This document shows positions 1 to 7,925 of a stretch of DNA of 64,000 bases, one piece after another. The position numbers were made by a program, and so were the translations under genes. The stretch's first letter is position 1; every line of letters begins with the position of its first letter. This DNA is from Polaribacter sejongensis (lineage in GTDB: Bacteria > Bacteroidota > Bacteroidia > Flavobacteriales > Flavobacteriaceae): the NCBI RefSeq assembly GCF_038024065.1, contig NZ_CP150667.1:4409501-4473500 (forward strand), given 5' to 3'. The notes under the pieces were generated by a model. The model was given only the letters and a program-made list of their open reading frames with translations, was not told where the DNA came from and made no database searches.

Positions 1-138
1 GAGAGTGAAACTGAAGATATTGAGGTTTTAGAAATCCCGTTTACGGAAGCTGTAAGAATGCTAAATGAAGGTGAAATAGTAGATACAAGAACCATTGTGT
101 TGTTGCAATATGCGATTATTCATAAATTGATAAATTAA
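1..138 (+). CDS. Nudix hydrolase, C-terminal fragment
   Basis: The window opens inside a gene; 45 codons in frame 1 run to a TAA. The residues after the missing part (EVLEIPFTEAVRML, then GEIVDTRTIVLLQYA) match the C-terminal helix region of ADP-ribose/GDP-mannose pyrophosphatase-type Nudix hydrolases, where a 'G-E-I-x-D-x-x-T' stretch follows the catalytic domain. The Nudix box lies outside the window, so substrate cannot be judged. The call rests on this C-terminal pattern only. Confidence 0.6.
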   Translation, partial: ESETEDIEVLEIPFTEAVRMLNEGEIVDTRTIVLLQYAIIHKLIN

Positions 139-168
139 AAAAACTATTAAGAGTAAAAAAATAAAAAA

Positions 169-214
169 ACTCCGTGTATCTCTGTGAATTCTCAGTGAAA
201 CTCTGCGTAACAAT
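169..214. repeat. Interspersed 'CTCTGTGAATC' type repeat, copy A
   Basis: This stretch is built from alternating CTCCGTG, CTCTGTGAA and CTCTGCGTAACAAT words. A second element with the same words and the same kind of ending lies at 33860-33908. It sits directly in front of the gene starting at 221, in place of a recognisable leader. Function unknown. Confidence 0.5.
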
Positions 215-220
215 TAAACA

Positions 221-1456
221 ATGCAAAAACTAATAAAAGCTAATTTATACAGAAGCGAGTCCATTAACGTTAGCGGAAAACTGGTAGAACGTTATAATAA
301 ATGTCTCGTAAAACTTGGTTTCACAAAAACAAAATTAACGTCATTCTCGATTGATGGAGTAGGTTGGAGTCCGGAAATAGCAAAGGAAAAAGGAGTGTCT
401 TTTTACCTTAATAACGGTGAAGCAAATACCTACGCTATAATTATTACTCCAAGACAAAAAGGATTACCTGTTTATAATCCGTTTAATTCTTTTGATAGAG
501 AATTGATGAAAATGGTGTTTAAAAAACATGAAAAAACGATTAATGATATTACAAGAGATTCTGCTGTTTGCATTGAGTTTGATCAAAAAATAGATGTTTT
601 TTATGAATCTTTAGATGTTTTAAGGTACAAAGACATTACGATTAAGTTTCATTTAATTGATAATTTATTTGAAGCCAAAGAAGAGCAATTACAATTAATT
701 GAATTATTTAACGCTGATAACAATTTTATAAACGAAGATATTCACAAGAAATTGATATCATCAGCAAAGAAATATGGAGATTTAAGAGAAAGAAATCTAA
801 GTATAGAAGAAATAACTTTTACAACAGATTCTTTTTATACAAAGGCTTTTGGAGGTGTTTTCTTATTACGAGATTTAGTAACTCCAGTTCTTGTTTTTCA
901 AAATGAAGTAACTTATAAAGAAGCTATAAAAGATACAACGTATGATGTTTTAATGTATCATATTTCTCATAAAGAAATGATTGAGAAATTAATAAGTTAT
1001 AATGTTCTGGAATTAGATTTAGAAGAAGAAACTACTCAAAAAAGGTACAAGAGGATTCAGAAATTTATGTTTTCATCTTATTTAAAGGAAACATCACACT
1101 CTATAAAAGATATTTTAGAAGAAGGTATTTTATTTAAAAGCTATTTAAACAAAATTGATATTTTATCAAGAAAAAAAATAATGGGTTTAGAGCTCTTTTT
1201 AGAAAAAAAGAAGGTTTCTAAAAATATAAATCCGAAAGATTTTATTGATGAAGAAATGTATGTATCACTGCACAAACCACATTCTTCATTATTACCAAAT
1301 CATCAAGATTTAATTTGGAGTTTATTAGTAAACATTGCGCCTAAAGATGTGTTATTTATATATTGGTATGACAAGGAACAGTTTTACAAACTTTTTAAAA
1401 ATTTAGAAGATTCAACACAAGACTGGGTAATTGAAACAATTTGTAACAATTTTTAG
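221..1456 (+). CDS. Uncharacterised conserved protein (411 aa)
   Basis: A long lysine/glutamate-rich soluble protein with no signal peptide and no membrane segment. I recognise no catalytic motif. It resembles conserved flavobacterial proteins of about 400 residues that databases carry as a domain of unknown function (perhaps DUF6638; from memory and unverified). The N-terminal third is mixed alpha/beta, the middle (about 150-300) is strongly helical, and the C-terminus is tryptophan-containing and hydrophobic. The ATG at 221 lies right after a repeat element and has no clear ribosome binding site. The next gene starts 45 bp downstream on the same strand and is a membrane protein, so the two may be co-transcribed. 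Confidence 0.75.
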   Translation: MQKLIKANLYRSESINVSGKLVERYNKCLVKLGFTKTKLTSFSIDGVGWSPEIAKEKGVSFYLNNGEANTYAIIITPRQKGLPVYNPFNSFDRELMKMVFKKHEKTINDITRDSAVCIEFDQKIDVFYESLDVLRYKDITIKFHLIDNLFEAKEEQLQLIELFNADNNFINEDIHKKLISSAKKYGDLRERNLSIEEITFTTDSFYTKAFGGVFLLRDLVTPVLVFQNEVTYKEAIKDTTYDVLMYHISHKEMIEKLISYNVLELDLEEETTQKRYKRIQKFMFSSYLKETSHSIKDILEEGILFKSYLNKIDILSRKKIMGLELFLEKKKVSKNINPKDFIDEEMYVSLHKPHSSLLPNHQDLIWSLLVNIAPKDVLFIYWYDKEQFYKLFKNLEDSTQDWVIETICNNF

Positions 1457-1501
1457 AAAAAATAGACTAATTTTATATAGTACTTCAAACTTTAAAAAAA
1501 C

Positions 1502-2014
1502 ATGACCATAGAAATCATCATATTTATTGCAGCAATTTTATTCGGAATTGTTATTTATTGGAGGGAATCAAGAGGGAATAAAATGTATTTATTTTTCAAT
1601 AAATTAATGAATTCGGAAGAGTTGCAGATGAAAGATACCGATACAAAAGGGTTTGTGTTTCAGCAGAATTTTGTTTTAAGGTTTGTTTACATTGCTGTTT
1701 TATTTCTAGTAGGAATTTTAATTGTGCAATTTTTAATTCCCATAAATTATGCAACAATTTCATTGTTTGCATCCATGATTTTCGGAACTTTGATTGGGAC
1801 TTATATTGCAGGAGCCATTTTTAAATCTTCAGAAATTATTGAAGAACGGACTGAGGCTTTCGAGGACAGATTAGAAGAAATCATAGAAAAAGGAAAAGAT
1901 TTTGTAGACGATTTTAACGAAAAAGATAATAAGGAAGTTGACGTAACAAAAGAAGTGCCTAAAGTAGAAGAGAAAAGTGCAAGAGAACGCTTAAAAGATA
2001 AAGGACTTTTATAA
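1502..2014 (+). CDS. Small membrane protein with charged C-terminal tail
   Basis: 170 residues. Three hydrophobic segments at about 4-20, 59-80 and 84-105 are followed by a strongly charged, probably coiled C-terminal tail rich in Glu and Lys (108-170). The second and third segments form a tight hairpin. I do not recognise the family. Position between a soluble unknown (45 bp upstream) and a larger membrane-anchored unknown (116 bp downstream), all on one strand, suggests a small functional group, possibly of the envelope; that is inference from location only. Confidence 0.7.
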   Translation: MTIEIIIFIAAILFGIVIYWRESRGNKMYLFFNKLMNSEELQMKDTDTKGFVFQQNFVLRFVYIAVLFLVGILIVQFLIPINYATISLFASMIFGTLIGTYIAGAIFKSSEIIEERTEAFEDRLEEIIEKGKDFVDDFNEKDNKEVDVTKEVPKVEEKSARERLKDKGLL

Positions 2015-2130
2015 GTATTCAGTTTTCAGTGGCACTAATCAAAAAAAGAGTAAAAAAATTAATTAGAATAAAATAGTAAGTATGAGTAAGAAACCTCTAG
2101 TTTCAAACTTCATACTTCAAACTTGTAATT

Positions 2131-3870
2131 ATGTTAAAGAATTATTGGAGTAAAGGAGCAAAGCAAAAGAAAAGAGTCATACTGTTTTTAATAATATTAT
2201 TGGCATTATTATTCTTTTTTAGAGACGATTATCAACCAGTATTAATATTTTTCAGAAAATTTATTTTCATAATTTTATTGTGTTTTTCACTGCTGTTTCT
2301 AGGTTTACGAGGTTTTAGAAAAGCGGTAGGTGTAGGTAAAAGAATCGGAATTTTATTTTTCTTATCAGCATTTTTTGGAATCTTATATTATGTAGGTTGG
2401 AATTTACAATTCTACGATTATATGAAAACCTATAATGTATTTAACGATTTAAATAAGATAGAAATTCATGAGTTGCCATTAACTCAAAATGAAAGAATTC
2501 AGCCATTAAGAAACATTTTTTCTATGGCAAATGAATCTGTTGGTGAAACTAAAGATGTTTCGTTGCCACATTTGGTTAGAGTGGATGGAAATAATCAATG
2601 GACGATGGCAATTCAGCCTACAGAAAAATACTATTGGCAAGGATTAAAAGACAATACAGAAGAGGTTTTTTCTGTGTCTAGTACAACACCTTTTCCTCGT
2701 TTTTCATCAGAAAATAGAATCTCGGTAACATTTTCTATCGGAGAATCTTTAAAATTTAGTAGAAATACTTACAATGCGGTAGTGCAACGTTTAAATCCTT
2801 GGATGCTTTTTAACTACGAACCAAGCGATACGTATTACATGAAAAATGATAAAGGTGCTTGGGTTGAGGTTGTAAGTTTAATAAAATGGAAAGGCTTCTT
2901 TTTTCCATATCCAAGTTTTGGAGGTGTCATGGTTATTGAAAATGGAGAACATGATATTACAGATTATTTAGAAAGAATTACCATTGGTAAAGGAACCTAT
3001 ATTTCGCCAGATGAAATGAAAAATCATGCTTATTTAACCAAGCAGAACACATTATCAGAGCGCGTATCTCGTTTGCAAGCAGAAAGTTTAAAGTTTTTAG
3101 CAGGATTTTCAGATCCATTACCTTGGAACATGGAAAGTGCTGTAAAAATTCCTACCGTACCAAAAGATCAAAATGCACAACCTTATGTAACCGATTTCGA
3201 TTTTTCAGACAGTAAAACAGATGCTTTTAGCGGCTTATATCATTGGTTTGGTTTAGAACCAGTAGGTAATGAAAGAACCAGTTTAAGTTACAGTGTATTT
3301 ATCCCAGCAGACGGTACAGATAAGTTTTATTTTTACGATCATGCATCAAAAAAACAAGGATATGCAGGAGTTTCTGCAATGCCTTTAAAAGTAAAAGAAT
3401 CTAAAAAAGAGTACGATTGGAACTCAAATACTCCCGTAGAATTTAGACCTTATATTAAGAATATTGCAGGTAGAAAAAGAATGTTTTTTCTAGGAACAGT
3501 TTCTACAATAAGTTCAGACAATCCAGAACAATTTGATGGTTCTGCAACGCCAGATTTAGCCTTGATAGACAGTGAATATAGAGATGTAGTTTGGATAAAT
3601 GCTAAAAAACCAAGTACTTGGAATGAGGAAGTTTACAACCAATTAAATGAAGCTTGGAAAACTAGTGAAGGAAGTAATTTGTATTTCGAAAAGCAAAAAA
3701 CAATTTTAGAGCAGAACAAACAAGTTTTAGATTCTATAAAATTAATTTCTAACCTAGATAAAAATCAGCAAATATTAGATTCTATTAAGCTACTTTCTGC
3801 ACAAGATAAAAAGCTTACAGAAATAGAAAAGCTTCAGAGAAAAATAGATTCTATTAAAGAGAATCAGTAG
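2131..3870 (+). CDS. Uncharacterised membrane-anchored protein with large soluble domain
   Basis: 579 residues. The N-terminus has three membrane segments (about 15-30, 44-60, 71-89). A large domain of about 430 residues follows, without a signal peptide, so it should face either side of the inner membrane. It contains aromatic-rich beta-like stretches but no motif I can name. The last 60 residues carry a repeated 'LDSIKL(L/I)S' heptad-like pattern and end in Lys/Glu, a likely coiled coil. It resembles proteins conserved in other Flavobacteriaceae whose role is unknown to me. It is followed by a gene-free stretch of almost 500 bp. Confidence 0.75.
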   Translation: MLKNYWSKGAKQKKRVILFLIILLALLFFFRDDYQPVLIFFRKFIFIILLCFSLLFLGLRGFRKAVGVGKRIGILFFLSAFFGILYYVGWNLQFYDYMKTYNVFNDLNKIEIHELPLTQNERIQPLRNIFSMANESVGETKDVSLPHLVRVDGNNQWTMAIQPTEKYYWQGLKDNTEEVFSVSSTTPFPRFSSENRISVTFSIGESLKFSRNTYNAVVQRLNPWMLFNYEPSDTYYMKNDKGAWVEVVSLIKWKGFFFPYPSFGGVMVIENGEHDITDYLERITIGKGTYISPDEMKNHAYLTKQNTLSERVSRLQAESLKFLAGFSDPLPWNMESAVKIPTVPKDQNAQPYVTDFDFSDSKTDAFSGLYHWFGLEPVGNERTSLSYSVFIPADGTDKFYFYDHASKKQGYAGVSAMPLKVKESKKEYDWNSNTPVEFRPYIKNIAGRKRMFFLGTVSTISSDNPEQFDGSATPDLALIDSEYRDVVWINAKKPSTWNEEVYNQLNEAWKTSEGSNLYFEKQKTILEQNKQVLDSIKLISNLDKNQQILDSIKLLSAQDKKLTEIEKLQRKIDSIKENQ

Positions 3871-3951
3871 TTTTTGTAGCTGTTTCGCGCTTTCATTACT
3901 TGCTTTTTTTGTTAAAAAAAACAAAAAAGAGCTTAAAAAATGAACATGTTT

Positions 3952-3972
3952 TGAGCTTGTCGAAAGGCTCAA
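3952..3972 (+). repeat. TGAGCTTGTCGAAG-family repeat
   Basis: Contains TGAGCTTGTCGAAAGGCTCA, itself an imperfect inverted repeat (TGAGC...GCTCA). It is one of six recognisable copies in the window, all outside genes. Confidence 0.6.
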
Positions 3973-4179
3973 TCGGGGCTAAACATATTTGCCAACTTAT
4001 ATAAAACAGTCAATTTTGTTTTTTTAAGTTGGTTTTTTTTGGGGTTCTAAAATTCCTTTTGCCTGTGTTATTTTAGGTTTAGATACTTAAAAAAAACTTT
4101 AGAAAATCGTTATATTTGTTAGCTATAATTAATACTAAATTAATTTTATTACGTCGCTAAATCAATTGAGAATCTAAAT

Positions 4180-4206
4180 GTCTTCCTGAGCTTGTCGAAG
4201 GACATT
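4180..4206 (+). repeat. TGAGCTTGTCGAAG-family repeat
   Basis: Contains CCTGAGCTTGTCGAAGG flanked by TGTC on the left and GACA on the right, so the copy is roughly palindromic at its ends. Same family as the copies at 3952, 7271, 21373, 36380 and 36473. Confidence 0.6.
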
Positions 4207-4359
4207 CAATAAGTAAAATAAAGTATTCGAATAAGCTTGTACTGAACAAATTAGTAGTGCTTAGACAGACAAGTTTTTTTTATAACTGTAGAAGTTAAAA
4301 AATAAAAAAGTATTTTAAAGCGGCTTTAAATAGTTAAATTGGTATAATAAATAAAACCT

Positions 4360-5358
4360 ATGATTTTTATTGATAATGAGGGCTGTACAGATCCTAAACT
4401 AAACTTAGCATTAGAAGAATACGCGTTAAGAAACTTTGATGCTTCAACAGATTATTTATTATTTTATATTAATGCACCTTCTATTATAATTGGTCGTAAT
4501 CAAAATACTTTAGAAGAAATTAACCAAGAATATATCGATAAAAAGGGTATAAAAGTAGTTAGGCGTATTTCTGGCGGAGGAGCCGTTTATCATGATTTAG
4601 GAAATTTAAATTTCAGTTTTATCACCAATCACGACGGTAAAAGTATTAGTAATTTTAAAAAGTTTACAGAACCTGTAATTCGTGTTTTAAACGAATTAGG
4701 CGTAAATGCCGAGTTAAAAGGTAGAAACGATATTTTGGTTGATGAAAAGAAAATCTCTGGAACAGCTCAGTTTTCTACCGGAAAAAGAATGATTAGTCAT
4801 GGTACTTTATTGTTCGATACAGATATGAGTGAAGTAGGGAAAGCGCTTCAAGTAAAAATGAGTAAAATTCAATCTAAAGGACATAAATCGGTTAGAAGTC
4901 GTGTTGCAAATATTAGTGAGTTTTTAAAAGACCCCATAACAATGGATCAGTTTAAAAAACAATTACTTACTGGTTTGTTTGAAGCGAAGGAAGCATTTGA
5001 AATTCATAAATTAACCGAAGTAGAGTGGAAAGCTGTAAAAGAATTAAAAGCAGCAAAATATGATTTGTGGGATTGGAATTTTGGAAATTCACCGAAGTTT
5101 AACATTCAACGCAATAAACGATTTCCAATAGGAGAAATAGATCTGCGTATTTTTGTTGAAAAGGGACATATTTCTGACTTTAAAATTTATGGTGACTTTT
5201 TTGGTAGGCAACCTGTCACAGACCTTGAAAATTTATTAATTGGTGTTCCTTACGATAAAAATGAAATCAGTAAGAAGTTAGATCAAATAACTGTTGCTGA
5301 TTATTTCGGGATATTAGAAAACTCAGAATTTGTAGATCTTGTATATGGTAATGATTAA
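4360..5358 (+). CDS. lplA: Lipoate--protein ligase A
   Basis: Activates lipoate with ATP and transfers it to lysines of the E2 and H subunits of 2-oxoacid dehydrogenases and the glycine cleavage system, in the cytoplasm. 332 residues, close to the usual length of about 335. Family signatures are visible: the RR pair at 68-69 and SGGGAVYHD at 71-79 (lipoyl-AMP binding), GRNDIL at 121-126, and the catalytic lysine region DEKKISGTAQ with K131. The C-terminal accessory domain is present. The gene stands alone, between a repeat-rich gap and the doxX promoter. This is a scavenging route; a LipB/LipA pathway would lie elsewhere. Confidence 0.93.
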   Translation: MIFIDNEGCTDPKLNLALEEYALRNFDASTDYLLFYINAPSIIIGRNQNTLEEINQEYIDKKGIKVVRRISGGGAVYHDLGNLNFSFITNHDGKSISNFKKFTEPVIRVLNELGVNAELKGRNDILVDEKKISGTAQFSTGKRMISHGTLLFDTDMSEVGKALQVKMSKIQSKGHKSVRSRVANISEFLKDPITMDQFKKQLLTGLFEAKEAFEIHKLTEVEWKAVKELKAAKYDLWDWNFGNSPKFNIQRNKRFPIGEIDLRIFVEKGHISDFKIYGDFFGRQPVTDLENLLIGVPYDKNEISKKLDQITVADYFGILENSEFVDLVYGND

Positions 5359-5418
5359 ATTATTTAGATATTAAAAAGTGTTGTTTTATTTAAATATATT
5401 CCCTTGGATTTATTTTCC

Positions 5419-5449
5419 TTGGTAAATAAATATTTATTTTGTAGTTTTG
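5419..5449 (+). promoter_or_regulatory. Bacteroidota-type promoter for the doxX-osmC unit
   Basis: TTG at 5419-5421, a 20-bp spacer, then TAGTTTTG at 5442-5449 fit the Bacteroidota primary sigma pattern (TTTG / about 19-20 bp / TAnnTTTG). The implied transcript would start near 5455, about 20 nt before the ATG at 5474. Confidence 0.65.
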
Positions 5450-5473
5450 TCAAGAATTTAAAAACCATTCAAG

Positions 5474-5839
5474 ATGAAGACTACAAAAATTATATATTAT
5501 ATTTCTACTGCATTATTAACTGTAATCATGCTTTTTTCTGCGGGTATGTATATATTTAATCATGAAGCAGTAGCAGCATTGTTTACCAATTTTGGTTATC
5601 CTACTTACATCATTTATCCCTATGCAATTGCAAAATTATTAGGTTTAGTGGCTTTATGGTTTTTATCAAATAAAACAATAAAAGAATGGGCATATGCAGG
5701 TTTCTTCTTCGCATTTATTTTTGCCTTTTTTGCACACGTAATGATTGGAGACGGAGAACAAGGAGCTTCAATTGCAGCGATGGTGTTTTTAATCACTTCT
5801 TATATTACGAACAAAAAAATAACAAATGTCAGAAGTTAA
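5474..5839 (+). CDS. DoxX-like integral membrane protein
   Basis: 121 residues with four predicted membrane helices (about 7-27, 44-65, 71-91, 96-114), matching small DoxX/DoxX-like proteins. Members of this family are linked to quinone-dependent and thiosulfate oxidation or thiol stress in some bacteria, but most have unknown roles. It overlaps the following osmC gene by 14 bp, so the two are translationally coupled. The pairing of a DoxX protein with a peroxide-reducing OsmC protein supports a role in oxidative or thiol stress; the precise reaction is not known. Confidence 0.8.
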   Translation: MKTTKIIYYISTALLTVIMLFSAGMYIFNHEAVAALFTNFGYPTYIIYPYAIAKLLGLVALWFLSNKTIKEWAYAGFFFAFIFAFFAHVMIGDGEQGASIAAMVFLITSYITNKKITNVRS

Positions 5840-6221
5840 AAAATCTGAAGTTGTTTTAACAAACAAGAATTTTCTTGCAGAAGCAAAAACGAGAAATCAT
5901 TATTTAACGATGGATCAATCTGTTGCTGCTGGAGGAGGAGATACTGGTGCAACTCCGGTTGAATATCTATTAACTGCAATCGGTGGTTGTGTTTCAATGA
6001 CATTAAGAACCTATGCCGAAAGAAGAGGTTGGGATATAGGTGAAATATCAGTAAATGTTTCTCAGCTGAAAGATGAAAACGGCACTTATTTAACAGAAGA
6101 AATATCCTTTGAAAAAGAAATAACAGCAGAACAAAGAAAGAAGTTGTTAGTTTTTGCCGGTAAATGTCCGGTTGCAAAAATGGTGAAAGGAGAAACTAAA
6201 ATTATAACTACAATTCAGTAA
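5826..6221 (+). CDS. OsmC/Ohr-family peroxiredoxin
   Basis: 131 residues, the usual size. OsmC proteins reduce organic hydroperoxides with two conserved cysteines. Here they are Cys55 in AIGGCVSMTLRTYA, on the long central helix, and Cys114 in GKCPVAK. The start overlaps the end of doxX by 14 bp and no better start is nearby. It is closer to the general OsmC/YhfA group than to classical Ohr, judging from the GGGDTGATPVE stretch before the first Cys. Cytoplasmic. It lies 49 bp upstream of an FMN reductase gene. Confidence 0.88.
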   Translation: MSEVKKSEVVLTNKNFLAEAKTRNHYLTMDQSVAAGGGDTGATPVEYLLTAIGGCVSMTLRTYAERRGWDIGEISVNVSQLKDENGTYLTEEISFEKEITAEQRKKLLVFAGKCPVAKMVKGETKIITTIQ

Positions 6222-6270
6222 AACTAGTTTGCAGTAAGCAGGCACAGTTTACAGTAAAAAAAATAAAAAT

Positions 6271-6804
6271 ATGAAAAAAATATTAGCATTTGCAGGTAGT
6301 ACAAGTTCTACTTCTATCAATAAACAATTAGCAACATTTGCAGCAGAAAATTTAGAAAATACTTCTTTTGACGTAGTCGATTTAAGAGACTTTTCATTAC
6401 CAATTTTTAGTGAAGACGAAGAAAAAAATGGTTTTCCAGAAGATGCACAAAAGTTTTCTGATTTACTAGATAATTACGATGGTTTTATTCTGTCTTTGGC
6501 AGAGCATAACGGTTCTTATGCAGCAGCTTTCAAAAATATTTTTGATTGGAGTTCTAGAATAGAAGCACAAGTTTTTAGAGACAAACCCTTATTATTAATG
6601 GCAACTTCACCAGGAGCAAGAGGAGGTCAATCTGTATTAGAAACTGCACTTTCTCGATTTTCATGGCAAGGCGCAAAAGAATTAATCTCTTTTTCTTTGC
6701 CAAGTTTTTACGATAATTTTAAAGAAGGTACAATTGTAAATACCGAATTATTAGCATCCTTAAAAGAACAAGTGAATACATTTGAAAATGCTGTAAATCA
6801 ATAA
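6271..6804 (+). CDS. NAD(P)H-dependent FMN reductase (flavodoxin-like)
   Basis: 177 residues. The N-terminal strand followed by GSTSSTSINKQLA (9-21) is the FMN phosphate-binding loop of the NADPH-dependent FMN reductase family. The later SLAEHNGSYAAAFKNIFDW region and the SPGARGG loop bind the flavin ring in related enzymes. The expected role is reducing FMN, quinones or other electrophiles in the cytoplasm. It is followed after 3 bp by a glutaredoxin-like gene, which indicates co-translation. It sits in a cluster with OsmC, MarR and pirin, which suggests electrophile or oxidative stress. Confidence 0.87.
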   Translation: MKKILAFAGSTSSTSINKQLATFAAENLENTSFDVVDLRDFSLPIFSEDEEKNGFPEDAQKFSDLLDNYDGFILSLAEHNGSYAAAFKNIFDWSSRIEAQVFRDKPLLLMATSPGARGGQSVLETALSRFSWQGAKELISFSLPSFYDNFKEGTIVNTELLASLKEQVNTFENAVNQ

Positions 6805-6807
6805 AGA

Positions 6808-7056
6808 ATGAAAATAGTTTTATACGGAAGAGCAGGACACGCTTATACAGTAGCATTTAAAAATTTTCTAAATTCAACAGATGTTCCTTATATCTATAAA
6901 GATATTTCTAAAGATGCAGAAGCAAGAGAACATAGTAAAGAATTGTATGGTGGCGTAGCAAAATATCCAACATTGTTTGTAGATGATAAAATTTATTTAA
7001 CTCCAACTACAGAAGAGTTTAATAAGATTATGCAAGATTTAAGTTTAAGGGCGTAG
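6808..7056 (+). CDS. Glutaredoxin-fold protein lacking active-site cysteines
   Basis: 82 residues with the length and strand/helix order of a glutaredoxin: an N-terminal MKIVLYGR strand, a helix, a YIYKDISKD strand and KYPTLFVDDK with the conserved cis-proline. Where the CPYC active site should be, the sequence reads GRAGHAYT, and there is no cysteine anywhere in the protein. It therefore cannot catalyse dithiol exchange; it may bind glutathione or a partner protein. The gene starts 3 bp after the FMN reductase stop and is probably co-translated with it. Confidence 0.8.
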   Translation: MKIVLYGRAGHAYTVAFKNFLNSTDVPYIYKDISKDAEAREHSKELYGGVAKYPTLFVDDKIYLTPTTEEFNKIMQDLSLRA

Positions 7057-7068
7057 TTTTTTATTTTA

Positions 7069-7110
7069 GAGACAAGAGACAAGAGACAAGAGACAAGAGA
7101 CAAGAGACAA
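7069..7110 (+). repeat. Tandem repeat (GAGACAA)6
   Basis: Six perfect copies of the 7-bp unit GAGACAA, followed by decayed copies out to about 7160 (words such as AAGACATAAGACT). It begins 12 bp after the stop codon of the glutaredoxin-like gene. Confidence 0.9.
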
Positions 7111-7270
7111 GACGAAAGTGGCTGGACTTAGGACTAAAAAAAAGATATAAGACATAAGACTAAATCTATGTTTTCTATGTTCCTATGTGTTGAATTTTTT
7201 AATCTTTAGAATCAAGAATAAAAAGATATAATATAGTTATAAATTTCAAGAGTCCAATTAAAACTAGGCA

Positions 7271-7295
7271 TGTCAGACTGAGCTTGTCGAAGTCC
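7271..7295 (+). repeat. TGAGCTTGTCGAAG-family repeat
   Basis: Contains TGTCAGACTGAGCTTGTCGA followed by AGTCC. It is nearly the same as the copy at 36473-36497, which also starts with TGTCAG. Confidence 0.6.
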
Positions 7296-7381
7296 ATTTA
7301 ATAGAATCAACAGAAAGATTAAATTTTTTCAAAAGTTAATAAGTTTTAAAGTAAGTCCATCAATTGAAATTTTTAATTTTC

Positions 7382-7485
7382 GAATACTGAATACTGAATA
7401 CTGAATACTGAATACTGAATACTGAATACTGAATACTGAATACTGAATACTGAATACTGAATACTGAATACTGAATACTGAATAC
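7382..7485 (+). repeat. Tandem repeat (GAATACT)14.9 abutting the marR start codon
   Basis: Fourteen perfect copies of GAATACT (7382-7479) plus GAATAC (7480-7485), and then directly the ATG of the marR gene at 7486. The array replaces the whole immediate leader, including where a ribosome binding site would lie. Because 7 is not a multiple of 3, any change in copy number shifts spacing by 7 bp. Confidence 0.95.
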
Positions 7486-7923
7486 ATGGGAGACATTTCT
7501 AAAGACATAAAATCTAAATTTGTAAGCAATAAATTAAAGGCTTTAATCAACATAAAATACACTGCAAATTGGTTAAGTAGTAAAGAAAATGAGTTTTTTA
7601 AACCTTACGGAATTTCGCCACAACAGTATAATATTTTAAGAATTTTACGAGGATCAAAAGGTCAAATTAAGGTGCAAGTTGTAAAAGATAGAATGATAGA
7701 AAGAGCACCTAATGCAACCCGCTTAATGGACAAATTATGCGAAAAAAACTTAATTGAAAGAGAGCGTTGTGAACATGATAGAAGGGTTGTATTTGTGAAA
7801 ATTAATGAAAAAGGTTTAGAATTATTATCTAATATAGACGATAATAACAACCTTTTGTTTCTAGAAAAGTTAACAGAAGAAGAGGCGACAACTTTAAGTG
7901 ATTTATTAGATAAAATGAGATAA
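7486..7923 (+). CDS. MarR-family transcriptional regulator
   Basis: 145 residues. The winged helix-turn-helix spans about 45-105, with recognition helix APNATRLMDKL and wing CEHDRRVVFVKIN. The N- and C-terminal helices form the dimer interface in this family. Two cysteines (C85 and C95) flank the wing and could act as a redox switch; that is inference. The start at 7486 is supported by the N-terminal MGDISKDIKSKF pattern found in related flavobacterial regulators. The leader consists of a heptanucleotide array. The stop is followed after 2 bp by a pirin gene, so both are one operon. Likely targets are its own operon and nearby redox genes. Confidence 0.88.
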   Translation: MGDISKDIKSKFVSNKLKALINIKYTANWLSSKENEFFKPYGISPQQYNILRILRGSKGQIKVQVVKDRMIERAPNATRLMDKLCEKNLIERERCEHDRRVVFVKINEKGLELLSNIDDNNNLLFLEKLTEEEATTLSDLLDKMR

Positions 7924-7925
7924 TT

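Larger units (their letters stand above)
3871..4359. other. Gene-free gap with interspersed repeats
   Basis: No credible coding region was found here on either strand. Two copies of the TGAGCTTGTCGAAG family lie at 3952-3972 and 4180-4206. The rest is very AT-rich with long A and T runs. A promoter for lplA must lie toward the right end, but no convincing TAnnTTTG element is visible. Confidence 0.6.
7057..7485. other. Gene-free gap with two heptanucleotide arrays
   Basis: No gene is visible. The stretch holds a (GAGACAA)6 array, a degenerate region of related 'AAGACATAAGAC' words, a TGAGCTTGTCGAAG-family copy and a (GAATACT) array of almost 15 units that reaches the marR start codon. The minus-strand open frame across the second array only reflects the repeat. 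Confidence 0.75.

Noticed and set aside
3790..3972. Minus-strand 60-codon frame after the 579-aa protein
   Set aside because: Overlaps the coding 3' end and a repeat copy; translation is low-complexity Phe/Leu/Ser.
7329..7562. Minus-strand open frame coding for YSVFSIQ repeats
   Set aside because: It only reads through the GAATACT array and into marR from the wrong strand; a 7-bp unit keeps any stop-free frame open.
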